Shown here: positions 54,773-64,000 of the stretch, piece by piece | How the letters are laid out: the number at the start of each line of letters is the position of its first letter | Numbering within the stretch: the stretch's first letter is position 1 | Assembly (NCBI RefSeq): GCF_018143015.1 | Contig: NC_054743.1 | Span: 35,179,934 to 35,243,933, forward strand | Direction: 5' to 3' | DNA length: 64,000 bases | From: Lytechinus variegatus | Lineage: Eukaryota; Echinodermata; Echinoidea; Temnopleuroida; Toxopneustidae | The notes under the pieces: model-generated | Databases searched by the model: none | Seen by the model: the letters and a program-made list of their open reading frames with translations, nothing else | Told to the model about the DNA's origin: nothing | Made by a program: the position numbers and the translations under genes

Positions 54773-55809
54773 TGTCTTTGTGCTCTATATATGTAATGTG
54801 CGGTGCGCGAGAAATAAATATATGAAATCATGAATACTATACGAGAAACGTGCAATGATTTACGATCTATGTTTACGATGTTAAGATAGCAACATAATCG
54901 CCATTAAAAGGCGATGTTTTCATAGTTGGTGCTTCATAAATTTGCCGCTAATGTTTCTCAATACTGGATCTTCAGCGATAATAGGTCATAAATTAAGATG
55001 GGAATCATGATTGTTTGGTGACGGATGCTACCTCTCTCATGAAATGCTATGTCTCATCTGATTACGGTGGCGGCCCCAAGGGGGTGAGGGCATGGGGGCA
55101 TTTTCCCGTTGACGCCCCAAAAATTTTGAAAAATGAAGAAAAAAATGTTGAGTATTTGAAAACAATGCTGCCACAAGCATCATATTCAAGCTGTAATAAA
55201 TATCAGCTTCCACTTTGACTTAAAAATTTGAATAAATCTCACAATTTTTCTTGTCCTTCTTTGCCCCCAACATTTCATTTTGCCCTCCAATTGGTCCCTC
55301 CCATTTTAAATGTCGACAGGCTGTCGAAATACAGAAAGCTGTCTTTACCCCAACACCCAATCTGAAATACATTTTTTTTCTCATTCATGTCATTAGATAC
55401 GGTACTCTGTATAAAATGCACGATGTTTCTTGGTACTTGGGGCTTACGTTTAATTTACTAGTAATACACTCGTGTTCCAGTGGTCATTTGGTATGTTAGG
55501 GTTAGGGTTACATTCTCATCCAGTCTTTTAATTCAGTTTCACTTTCAACAGATATTCATAGATCTATGAAAATATTTAACTATTTATGAAACAAATATGT
55601 ACATTTTCTTTATACAAGTATGCTCATTCTCAATTGTATTATAGTATGTATTTACATATAATCATGTCGTGTAATGTTCTAATTTTGGATATAAATTTGA
55701 ATTTTGAATGCTGAATTTGAATAGAACACCCGATATTTCTCAAGGATGTTTATCGTCATGGACGATAATATGTGTCGATTGTTCCCGTCCCTCCCATGTC
55801 AAGAATGGT
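54773..55809. other. intergenic, no gene seen
   Basis: Open frames at 55015-55218 and 55251-55499 have no family features and biased composition. No gene is supported. Confidence 0.4.
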
Positions 55810-56303
55810 TACACTTCGTAATTCCGAAGGTTCTTTATTCCGAAGGTTCGTAATTCCGAAACACGTAAATTGCCTATACCTCGATGTTCGTTAATCCGAA
55901 AATGTAAAAGGGTTCGTAAATCCGAACATTTGTGGCGTTATTCCGAAGGTTCGTTATTCCGAAGTTTTGATAATCCGAAAATGAAATAGGGTTCGATGTT
56001 CCGAAGTTTTTTAATCCGAGAACAAAATAAGGTTCGTTGTTCCGAACGTTCGTTAATCCGAAAACGAAATAAGGTTAGTTAATCATTTAGTTTTCGGACT
56101 AACGAACCTTCGAAATTACGAACATCATTTCTTTTTTCGGATGAACGAACCTTCGGAATTACGAACCTCACTTCGTTTTCGGACTAACGAACCTTCGGAA
56201 TTACGAACCTCATTTCGTTTTCGGACTAACGATCCTTCGGAATTACGAACCTTCGGAATATCCGAACCTTCGGAATAACGAAGCTCCGGAATTACGAATG
56301 TAT
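55810..56303. mobile_element. 500-bp foldback made of TTCCGAAGGTTCGTA words
   Basis: The left half repeats CGTAATTCCGAAGGTTC, GTTATTCCGAAGTTTTG and TTCGTTAATCCGAAAACGAA at about 20-45-bp spacing. The right half repeats the complements (TTTCGGACTAACGAACC, TTCGGAATTACGAACC). The switch is near 56090. The outer ends CACTTCGTAATTCCGAAG and CTCCGGAATTACGAATG are inverted. Non-coding. Confidence 0.85.
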
Positions 56304-56602
56304 GCGGTCAAGAATAGTATGCGAAATGAAAAAGGTCCCACATTAATTGCTTTGGGGTAAAACTAAAAAGGAAACTTAATTAATAGAATTACGAAAGAGA
56401 AAGTTTACAAATTATTGTCGATGTGGTGTGTGCTATATGGAATTCAGATTTGGGGAGCTGTTTTGTGGTGCATTTTAATTCTACTATTATGCCATCATTA
56501 GAGTGAGAATTTCTGATTTATAAGCGAAAAGAAAGTGTCTCTGATTTTAGAAAAGTCTTTAATTGCGATATTTGTAAACAAAGGATATGAAATATAGAAA
56601 AA

Positions 56603-56669
56603 AATGACCTTCCTCTGATCATGCGTAGAATCTTTTGATCATGCGCAGAAAGGAACTACGAACTGGCTT
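56603..56669 (+). repeat. 67-bp dispersed repeat, copy 2
   Basis: Differs from 54056-54124 by very few bases (TTCCTCTGATCATGCGTAGA versus TTCTTCTGATCATGCGTAGA). A shorter ATCATGCGCAGAAAGTA occurs at 5684-5700. Confidence 0.8.
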
Positions 56670-57208
56670 AGTACAACAGTTAATTCAATCTGGTCCCCGT
56701 GAGGTTTACAATGAATTGTATGAAAGAAAATTTCTAATTGGATCCTGATCAGTGTTTTTAACAAAGTGCACATGCAAGAATTATCTCGATTGGGCATTGG
56801 CATTCAGCAATTGATTGCAAACCTATATATGATACGGTCTTACGAAGTCATAGGTTTCCAAAATGATACAAGCTCTGTCTGAATGGCGTGTTACATTATA
56901 TTTATATGCAGGAGTATCTTACTGAAACAATCAAACTTTTTACGATAATGTTTCAAGTTTTACACCAGTAGCTGATTCCATGAAAGGTATACCAACCGGA
57001 CACATCCACGAGATCTGAAATACGGTAACTGAATTGAACTAATGTATTTCTCTTAAAATCGTGGTATATTCACTAGGCGTGCCAGATACCTCTCTCCCGC
57101 TTCATTTAAAAACAAAAGCAAAACAAAACACGAGAGGAGACAAAGAGGGGGAAAAAGATAGATGCATTATTGTGACCCCCCACTTTTGGATTTTTGGGGA
57201 CACACACA
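56670..57208. other. intergenic, no gene seen
   Basis: No exon, RNA or bounded repeat is recognised. Confidence 0.4.
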
Positions 57209-57449
57209 CACTGTAAATACTGTGGTGTTAAAACTGACACCAATTTGTTAAAATAGAGGACCACACCCTGAGGTGTTAAAATTACACACTATAGAGATTA
57301 GACATAACACCAAAGAGTGTAAATGTAACAACCAAAGGTGTTGTAATAACACCTATAGGTGTGAAACTTACACCACCAATTTAACACCGGTGTAAAATAA
57401 CTAGTGTGGTCCTCTATGTACACCGGTTAACACCACAGTTTTTTCTGTG
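57209..57449. mobile_element. 240-bp foldback made of GGTGTTAAAACTGACACC words
   Basis: The left arm (ACTGTAAATACTGTGGTGTT, AATAGAGGACCACAC, GAGGTGTTAAAATTACAC) and the right arm (GTGTAAAATAACTAGTGTGG, TCCTCTATGTACACCGG, TTAACACCACAGTTTTTTCT) are complementary over most of their length. Confidence 0.75.
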
Positions 57450-57510
57450 CACCCTTACACATAATTGCATGGCCCCTGGCTTAGTTTTCCAGCTTGGCTA
57501 TACAAACGTC

Positions 57511-57846
57511 TGGGGCTCGTTGCATAAACGTTGCCATTATGGTAACTTTGCCCCAATGGTAACTACCATGGTAACGATGATCAACAACCAATCAGAATCT
57601 AGGATTCCATGCAAGTTACCATTGGATGGTAAAGTTGTGCTGCACTCAACCCAGGTGAGGTAAATGGGTACCGGTAGGAAGTAATTCCTTAAGAAGCTGT
57701 GTGCGCTATGAACGCCTAGATTAGCCGGGTAACATAGGAGCGCCTTGAGCACCTAACAAGGTGGATATGTGCGCAGTATAAATATCCTATATTATTATTA
57801 TTATTTTTTATTACGATAATGGTAACTTTTATATGCAACGGGTCCC
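57511..57846. mobile_element. MITE of the GGTAACTTTGC family split by a SINE
   Basis: The left end GGGGCTCGTTGCATAAACGT and right end TTTTATATGCAACGGGTCCC are inverted repeats. The halves resemble the whole copies at 35877 and 63361. A family A SINE of about 175 bp is inserted near 57638. Confidence 0.75.
57638..57812 (+). mobile_element. family A SINE nested in a MITE
   Basis: Begins TGCTGCACTCAACCCAGGTG, continues GGTAAATGGGTACCGGTAGG, GCGCCTTGAGCACCTAACAA and GTGCGCAGTATAAATATCC, and ends in (ATT)n. The tRNA head is absent, so the copy is 5'-truncated. Confidence 0.75.
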
Positions 57847-58974
57847 TGGTCTGAGTGTGCTTCCGGGAGTGAAAATATTTATTGGCGGTGAATTTTCATT
57901 CAAAAATATAATGAGTAAAGTTGGAGCAAGAGGTTGAAAAGAGATGAAAATATATAGAGCTGTATGAAGCACGATTAGAATTTGTACGATGTAACTGCGT
58001 AGCACTGGCGAACATGCAACGGCACCGTATAGCGTGTTCGTGAGACAAGATACTCTAGTGAGGAATGATTAGGGATTAAAACCGTACTCCTTCAGCTCGG
58101 ATACTCGGATACGTTTATGCGTTAACCGGGAACATGATTGAAAAGCCACCCCTTCCTCCGATGTTTTTGTCCACGCCAGGCTCAAGTTTTCAAATCACCC
58201 CCACCTTTTTTTAATGGGGGAGGGGGGGCACTGGCCTAATAACATTTTCATGTCAAATCATTATCAGTATTTCTCGGAGGCATTTGTTTCACATTCACCA
58301 TGTCCACGTGAATCGTTGGTTGATTCGAAATGTTTAATTACAGTTATATTACCATAAATTCTTCATAGAATTAGATTGTTACAAAATTATTCCTTTGAAA
58401 TTTCGATTTGTTGTTGGTTTTCTCGCTTCGCTCCCATTCATACAAACAGGCAACATTCTTCAATGTATCTTTAAGCTGTGCGGTTTATTACTTCACTGAT
58501 CTTTGTTTATAGATGACTTGATGTCAAATGGGAGGTGTGTCTTTGTCAGATGGCATGAAATTAATACGTTTACTTCAGATTGTATCACGAACATCGTGCT
58601 CCTTTGTCACTTTGCCCTCTGTCATTTTACCTTTACAATTTTAACATAACAATATCAAACATTTAATATTAAAATATTAAATCATCAACATAATCAATGA
58701 TAAAGAAATTATGTATGTTTGTTCTTAAAAGAGCTGTATGTTTTAATGGCCAATTAGTGTGTTATCATAATAACGTATTCCTGAATAAGAGTAGCTAATG
58801 ATTTATTAAGGTGTCCGCGCTCGCGCCTTTTTCCCCATCATAAAATCGCAAATAGAAGTGATAAATCGCTTCTCCTACGAACAAGCGGATGGCTTGTTTT
58901 GAATCGGCTCAATTATAGTTGTTTTAGTTGTAGCTATGAAGGCGCGTGGCCGTCGCTTTCATGCTAATTCATCA
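57847..58974. other. intergenic, no gene seen
   Basis: Mixed AT-rich DNA with a GTCCGCGCTCGCGCC patch near 58812. The octamer-like ATGCTAAT at 58960 and nearby motifs are too short to call. Confidence 0.35.
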
Positions 58975-59735
58975 TCAAAGGAAAAAAATGACAGACGAAT
59001 CGAAAAAAATGTTAATAAAATGTTTTGTGCGGATTGTTCTTGGGTCGCGACGACCACGCATGAGTAGGACTTGGTTGTGAATGTTGACGCGGACGCAACG
59101 GGCCCAGTCGACACCGGCTAACCCTGCCCATTTAAATCTGCAGCCTTGTTTCAAAAGACACGGATTGAAGTGATATGTCGAGCTCGCTGTTGCATCGGGG
59201 AAACCCACACCAAGTTGATGGTTTATGTGACAAGCTTTGGTGAGAAAGAAAGATTGTTTAAGACAGGGAAGTGGACGGAAAGAGAGAGAGAAAAGGAAAG
59301 ATGGCAGCCATCTGGCATGCCGAGCGAGAGTGTTGACGAAAGCTCTGCGTCCTGATATGGTCTGTAGGATACAGTTATCGAAGCCGTGTAAAGCACTGGC
59401 AAACTCAAGTGAAAAAGTCCCCCCGGGGTAAATTAGCGACGAATTACTGACACATATGCCCACTTTTATCCTTGCCCAGCTCATGTATCCTGCAGAAAAA
59501 AAAGGAAAAAAGAGAGACGTGGAAAGAGAGTTTCATAGTAGCTGGTTCCGCGAATTTTGTCATTTCGGCGTGCCGGCGGGTTTCAGGCGCGTTGTTGTAT
59601 AGCCGGCACTCCCAGCATGTTTCGTCGTGGTCCGCCGGGGACGAAATGGACTGGTCATGCAATATCTGGACGGGCTACAAGCATTTTAGCGGTTACAGAT
59701 TTGGCGAATATAGTAATTTGATACGCAAATAATAA
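58975..59735. other. GC-richer unassigned segment
   Basis: This stretch has higher GC and CpG content than its surroundings and open frames on both strands (169 codons at 59484-58975 minus; 86 codons at 59472-59732 plus). I recognise no domain in either. It could be a first exon, a promoter island or a regulatory element of a gene beyond the right edge, or a chance open stretch. Confidence 0.3.
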
Positions 59736-61019
59736 CACAATGCAGTAAAGCCGCACGATGTTGATAATGTCGATGCATGACTGTTGCAAATCCTGCAATG
59801 GCTATTATTATTTTCAAAGGCCTTTCTCTCCAGTACCTGGAAAATAAGCAACAAAGCTACCAGCAAGTCACTGGTGATGGGTGTTTTTTTGCAAAGAAAT
59901 AAGTGTTATTACTGCATTCTATACTGGTGCTCGTCGATCAATGTTAATTTCGAGCGAGAGCAGCGATCTAGCGAGATTAAAAAAAAAATCATTTTAAAGC
60001 ACATCACACAACCAGTCACATCCAATGCGTATACATGTTGCAAGACAATTAAGTTAAATCCTCTCATTTATAACTAACATGGGTTTAGAGGTCATTTCAA
60101 ATTCCAACAAGCTTTCAATAATTTGTTCTTTTTTTATTGTCAAAATTTCATCGCTGCATTCTTCATATCATTTGAAGCATGATTGTCTATAAACATGTTA
60201 AAGAGCCTCGTCACGTTAAGTCCATGACTGTCTGCTAAAATAGTCCGCGGTTCAAGCTATTAAACTTGTTTGAAATGCATTTTTTTTAATCGAGCTCTGC
60301 AATTTCCCGTATTTTTAAATAGGGTTGGTGCAATTTTCTGTGTGAAGACTGAACCAACAAAACATGAGATAAATTGGGATGACATTATTATATCCCGCGA
60401 CACATACTGAAGCCGGAAGCCCCCCCCCCGGGGGGGGGGTTCTAAATCAGAATCAATACATCATGCATAATGAAATAGTGAAGATAAGTTTTTGGTGATA
60501 CAGATGAATATTTGTTAGTTGGATTGACAAATGAATGTTCGTAATTATACAACTATTAGAGAAATCATAAAAAATTTCCAGGGCCAGAATTGATCCAATA
60601 AATGTGAATCATAATTATGTATCAACGGATGCATTGTACGAAAGAATGTCTGAGGCGTCCGTGGCTCCTTGTAGAAACATTATTTTCAAAGCTATACAAC
60701 TTTAATCCCTTTTCGTTAAAATCCTATCGATAAAAAAATGCCAATAAGTCAAAAGTTTGTACTATGTTCGATGATTAGGAATGTGATCGTATTCTGGTTG
60801 CACGTGAGGAATGGGCGGAGAGGGGACTGTCTTCGTCTACTGAATAAAATAGAGAATATCGCCACCAGCTGGGTGTTTTACAAAGCCGTTCGTAGTGATC
60901 TTTTCTTGTGGTAAATGTATATACCAAAATGTTCATTCATGTAACGATGGTTTGGCGCCTAAGAAGCCTTATGAAGCGTGAAAATGGTCAATGAATCGAC
61001 TGACAAAAATAAAACAACT
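59736..61019. other. intergenic, no gene seen
   Basis: A C9-G10 palindromic run lies at 60421-60440. Otherwise no gene or bounded repeat is recognised. Confidence 0.4.
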
Positions 61020-61525
61020 GTAAATAGAAGGGAATGATGACGATGATGATGGCGGTGATGATGGTGGTGACGATGATGAGGAGAAGGAGTAGGAGAAGAA
61101 AAAGGAGGAGTATGGTGATGGTGACGATGATAATGAGGGTGGTGGAAGTGGTAGTTATGGTGAATGTGATGATGATGATGATGATGATGACGGTGACGAC
61201 GATGATGATGATGATGATGATAATGATGAAGATGAGGGTTATAATGATAATGATGACGTTGATGATGTTGAAGATGATTATGATTATAATGTCAATGGTG
61301 ATGATGATGATGATGATGATGATAATGATGGTCGTGATGATGATAATGATAATGATGGTCGTGATGATGGTGATGAGGAGGAGAAGAAGGAGGATTGTGA
61401 TGGTGACGACGATAATGATGATTATGGTGGTGGCAGTGGCGGCGGTGATGAAAGTTATAACGAATTTGATGGTGACGCGATGCTGAACAAAATATGATGA
61501 CAACGACGATGATGATGATGAATAG
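61020..61525 (+). repeat. GAT/GAC/GAG trinucleotide microsatellite
   Basis: About 500 bp of GATGATGATG-type triplets with GGTGAC and GAGGAG interruptions. Both strands are open for over 400 bases simply because the repeat lacks stops. Confidence 0.95.
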
Positions 61526-62390
61526 GCCCAGTTCTGCCTAAAGGGATCGTAGCCCCCTCCCCTAATCCGCCGCAAATATGATTTCTGTTAACGAACTCGG
61601 TATATAAAACGAGTTTTAACCGATTTCATCTTAGATGAGGGTGAGGTGAGAGAACTTCATGATTCAGTCGGCCTAGCTCTGAGACCACTCTCTTACGCGT
61701 ACCTCTGGGCCGGTATTAACTCACCAAATAACTCCGGGTCCTCTACGAGTCACCCTTTTCCCTCCATATTTCAATCGATCGGTCGTGTATGTCGCACACC
61801 ATACCACTATTGACTTTGGAGATTATAAGCATTCATTTTCAAATGGATAATTCCATTCATATTAGGGTTAAATCCGACCATACGCCTCAACCACAGAACG
61901 GAGCTAAATCGGTGATGTACCGCTTTAGGGTGAGTGCGTAGAAAGCGTCGAATTAAACTACCATTATGTACATAGTTAACAACGCATAAATAACCACTAG
62001 CATGTAGCATGGTCAAGTGTGTTTCTCTCCTGTTTTTAATATTCTATTAGAATTCACACCCGTTTTTTTTTCTTTAAATGGGTAAAAGAATATTCTATCT
62101 GTAAATAAATGGAGAACTTTCTACCTTTATCGTCAGATCTTGACCGGAATACTTGGGTATGGAGGATGCTGACCCCCTCCCTCGAAAAAAAAGAAAGAAA
62201 AGTCCTAATTTTCAATTAGTTTTATTTTTTCAACATCATTATTTTCATCGAATTTCTTTGAAATATCTGGCAAATATGGCTTTCGTCAGGCTAAATTTCT
62301 AACAAAGTTAATTTTGATTCCATGCGGCTCGCTCGCCTCTCTTACTTACATTTTTCAAGAATAGTATCCCGTTTAGCCCAAAGCTGAAAG
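61526..62390. other. intergenic, no gene seen
   Basis: No exon, RNA gene or bounded repeat is recognised. Confidence 0.4.
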
Positions 62391-62401
62391 GGTGGTCTCA
62401 T

Positions 62402-62773
62402 CAATCTAATGGGAACCTTTATGATCGACCAAAATTCATAAGGGCTGCTATTCATAAAGAAGAAGGTCCACATTTTGTTGTTCGAAACAGAAATCTGAAA
62501 CAAATACTCCCAAAATTCATTGTGTCGAATTGATCGTTGGCCCGGCAGCTATTGTACAGCTTCAGATCGACAATATCCCTTAAATCGTTGGACGCCACAC
62601 AGGGTAGCAGCAACTCCATCTCTTCACGTCTTTTGGTCTGACGCGGCCGAGGTTTGAACCCCTGACCTCCCGGTTGTGAGACGGGAGCTCTACCGACTGA
62701 GCCAACCAACTCACCGGTGATCGATACTCTTACTTCGAAAACACAGATTTCTCGTTTAAGGTTCATTATTAGA
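62402..62773 (-). mobile_element. tRNA-derived SINE, family B, minus orientation
   Basis: On the minus strand a tRNA-like head (62715-62640) has GGTTGGCTCAGTCGGTAGAG (A box), a possible anticodon stem CCCGTCTCACAACCGGG, and AGGGGTTCAAACCTC (B box). The body AGATGGAGTTGCTGCTACCC then GTGTGGCGTCCAACGATTTA follows. GGTGGTCTCAT flanks both sides (62391-62401, 62774-62784), a likely 11-bp target duplication, although about 60 bases of extra 5' sequence then precede the tRNA head. Confidence 0.7.
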
Positions 62774-62889
62774 GGTGGTCTCATTCGTTAAAAAAACCCT
62801 ATTAAATCGACAAACGGTAGTGTTGCTCGTAGCAAGGGAATGCGGTCATTGATAATAAAAGTCTCCCGCGTCGTAGACTATAGCGGTTC

Positions 62890-63000
62890 TGACTTTCATG
62901 GGCTCGAAACCCAGCCTTGGCATGGTTCCTTCAGCAAGAAATTGATCTACATTGTGCTGCACTCAACTCACATGACCCAGGTTACTAGCGTATCTATGGG
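62890..63000 (+). mobile_element. family A SINE fragment, plus orientation
   Basis: The B-box-like GGGCTCGAAACCCAGCC, then GGTTCCTTCAGCAAGAAATT and GTGCTGCACTCAACTCACAT, match the head-body junction of the family. It ends shortly after the CCCAGGT phrase. Confidence 0.65.
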
Positions 63001-63360
63001 GGGCAGTCTGCCCCCCTGATGAGTCACAACCCATGCAAGGGACGTATCCCTGCCCCCCTGGCGAGTCATAACTGATCCCTGACAAGTCATAACTGATCCC
63101 TGACGAGCCACAAGTGGCCCCTACTATGAACTTGAAGACCTGTGCGAAATGTCCTTTACATGATGTGGTTGAAGGTTTTTTTTTTCTTCTTTTTTTGGCT
63201 TGTCAAATTTTTTGGCGGACGAGTTTGCTCCCCCCCCCCCTCTGGAAAATCTAACCCAGGTGAAGTGAATGGGTTCCAAGCAAGGATTCATTCAATGACC
63301 GCGACAAGTTTTCCACTCTGTATGGTTCGAGGGCATGCATGGTTTGGGTACTGGATACCT

Positions 63361-63521
63361 GGGGCCCGTTCCATAAAGAGTTACATGTTTTGTAACTTTG
63401 CCATTATGACAACTACCATGGTAACAGGGCTCAGCAGCCAATCACAATCAAGGTTTCCATGGTAGTTGCCACAATGGCAAAGTGACAACAGTTGCAACCA
63501 ACTCTCTATGAAACGGGCCCC
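63361..63521. mobile_element. MITE with GGGGCCCGTTCCATAAAGAG ends
   Basis: The left end GGGGCCCGTTCCATAAAGAG is inverted at the right as CTCTCTATGAAACGGGCCCC. The inner arms AACTACCATGGTAAC and CATGGTAGTTGCC also pair. This is the most intact copy of the family at 35877 and 57511. Confidence 0.85.
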
Positions 63522-63589
63522 TGATATCCTTGAGCAGCCAAACCATGCCCTCTGCGTAGCTGTGCAAAAGGAAGAGAACAAAAAACATC

Positions 63590-64000
63590 CATCTAGCCAC
63601 AATCCATATCTCTTCTTTCCATCATCACGAAAGTAATGGAGAGAATGATTGGCAACCAAATCTGGAAACATCTAGAACAACACCAACTTCTGAGCGATGC
63701 AAAATATAGGTTCCGGGAAGATCCACTGTTGGCACGTTTTTTATCGCCCATGACTCACATGAAGTCAGTATAAAAATCAGTAATATACAGTAGCTCTATA
63801 GACACCGACATGGCGAGAGAAGCCTTTGACCAAGTTTGACTCCCTGGTCTTCGGACAAAACTGGGGACATCATATGCTTTCTTCGTTATGAACCAATACG
63901 CAGCAGGCTTTTGTTCTTGATGGCTGTACTTCAACATGCAAGACCCGATCCGCTGGTGTGCCACAGGGAGATGTACCAGGGCCCCTGCTCTTCCTTATGT
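63590..64000 (+). mobile_element. LINE reverse transcriptase fragment, runs off edge
   Basis: Translated pieces read SSRKVMERMIGNQIWKHLEQ, then HQLLSDAKYRFRE, later AREAFDQV (RT motif A region) and GDVPGPLLFL-like sequence at the edge (RT motif B, usually G-PQGS-LGPLLF). They occur in more than one frame with in-frame stops, so the copy is decayed. The pattern fits Jockey/CR1/I-type non-LTR retrotransposons. Confidence 0.75.

Noticed and set aside
58975-59484. 169-codon minus-strand frame as a protein gene
   Set aside because: No domain, odd composition, and a competing plus-strand frame; kept only as an unassigned GC-richer segment.
60421-60440. C9-G10 palindrome as a structured regulatory site
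   Set aside because: Simple homopolymer runs are prone to sequencing error, and nothing around supports function.
60988-61575. 195-codon minus-strand open frame (and 150 codons on the plus strand) as a gene
   Set aside because: Both frames are products of the GAT-type microsatellite, giving Ile/Thr or Met/Arg runs with no domain.
62640-62715. Genuine tRNA gene (CAC anticodon)
   Set aside because: The tRNA-like head is followed by a non-tRNA body typical of a SINE and lies between direct repeats; the acceptor stem does not close cleanly.

Overview
The window is animal nuclear DNA: AT-rich, intron-rich, and crowded with SINEs, MITEs, foldback elements and satellites. The five recognisable host genes have canonical GT-AG introns and typical metazoan products. 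The tRNA-derived SINE carrying the phrase CTGCACTCRACCCAGGTGAG, the repeats with GCGCGAAGCGCGAG, and the many short terminal-inverted-repeat elements suggest an echinoderm, most likely a sea urchin. That assignment is inference, not proof.

Layout. (1) 1-2265: flank or intron holding a Tc1-like non-autonomous element with an internal tandem array, plus a SINE. (2) 2266-16710, plus strand: ten exons of an SLC22-type organic cation transporter, lacking only its N-terminal exon(s). Its introns hold foldbacks, MITEs and a roughly 2.9 kb array of a 34-bp minisatellite split by a solo LTR. (3) 17300-21440: a satellite with GCGCGAAG cores, a nested 1-kb repeat, three hAT-like MITEs and a polypyrimidine tract that ends just before the next gene. 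(4) 21554-23091, plus: JAGN1 (two exons). (5) 26531-29054, plus: IRAK1BP1 (three exons), with a LINE fragment in intron 1. (6) 29231-36036: repeat-rich intergenic DNA, including a 3.2 kb inverted-repeat structure with another element nested inside it. (7) 36949-42180, minus: RSPH3 (seven exons). (8) 42889-48711, plus: an FDX1-type mitochondrial ferredoxin (four exons), head to head with RSPH3 across 708 bp that contain an RFX X-box-like site. (9) 48712-64000: no confident gene; SINEs, microsatellites, abutting MITEs, a large word-repeat foldback, a GC-richer stretch without identity near 59-59.7 kb, and a decayed LINE reverse transcriptase running off the right edge.

The five genes do unrelated jobs: plasma-membrane solute transport, ER and secretory function, immune signalling, the ciliary radial spoke, and mitochondrial electron transfer. 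They do not form a pathway. Only the RSPH3/FDX1 pair looks as if it could share regulatory DNA. The most unusual observations are a perfect 27-bp in-frame duplication inside a transporter membrane helix, repeat arrays carrying consensus DR1 nuclear-receptor sites, the family of foldbacks built from short repeated words, and the hAT-type MITEs with clear 8-bp target duplications. I found no gene cluster that is convincingly a new biological system.
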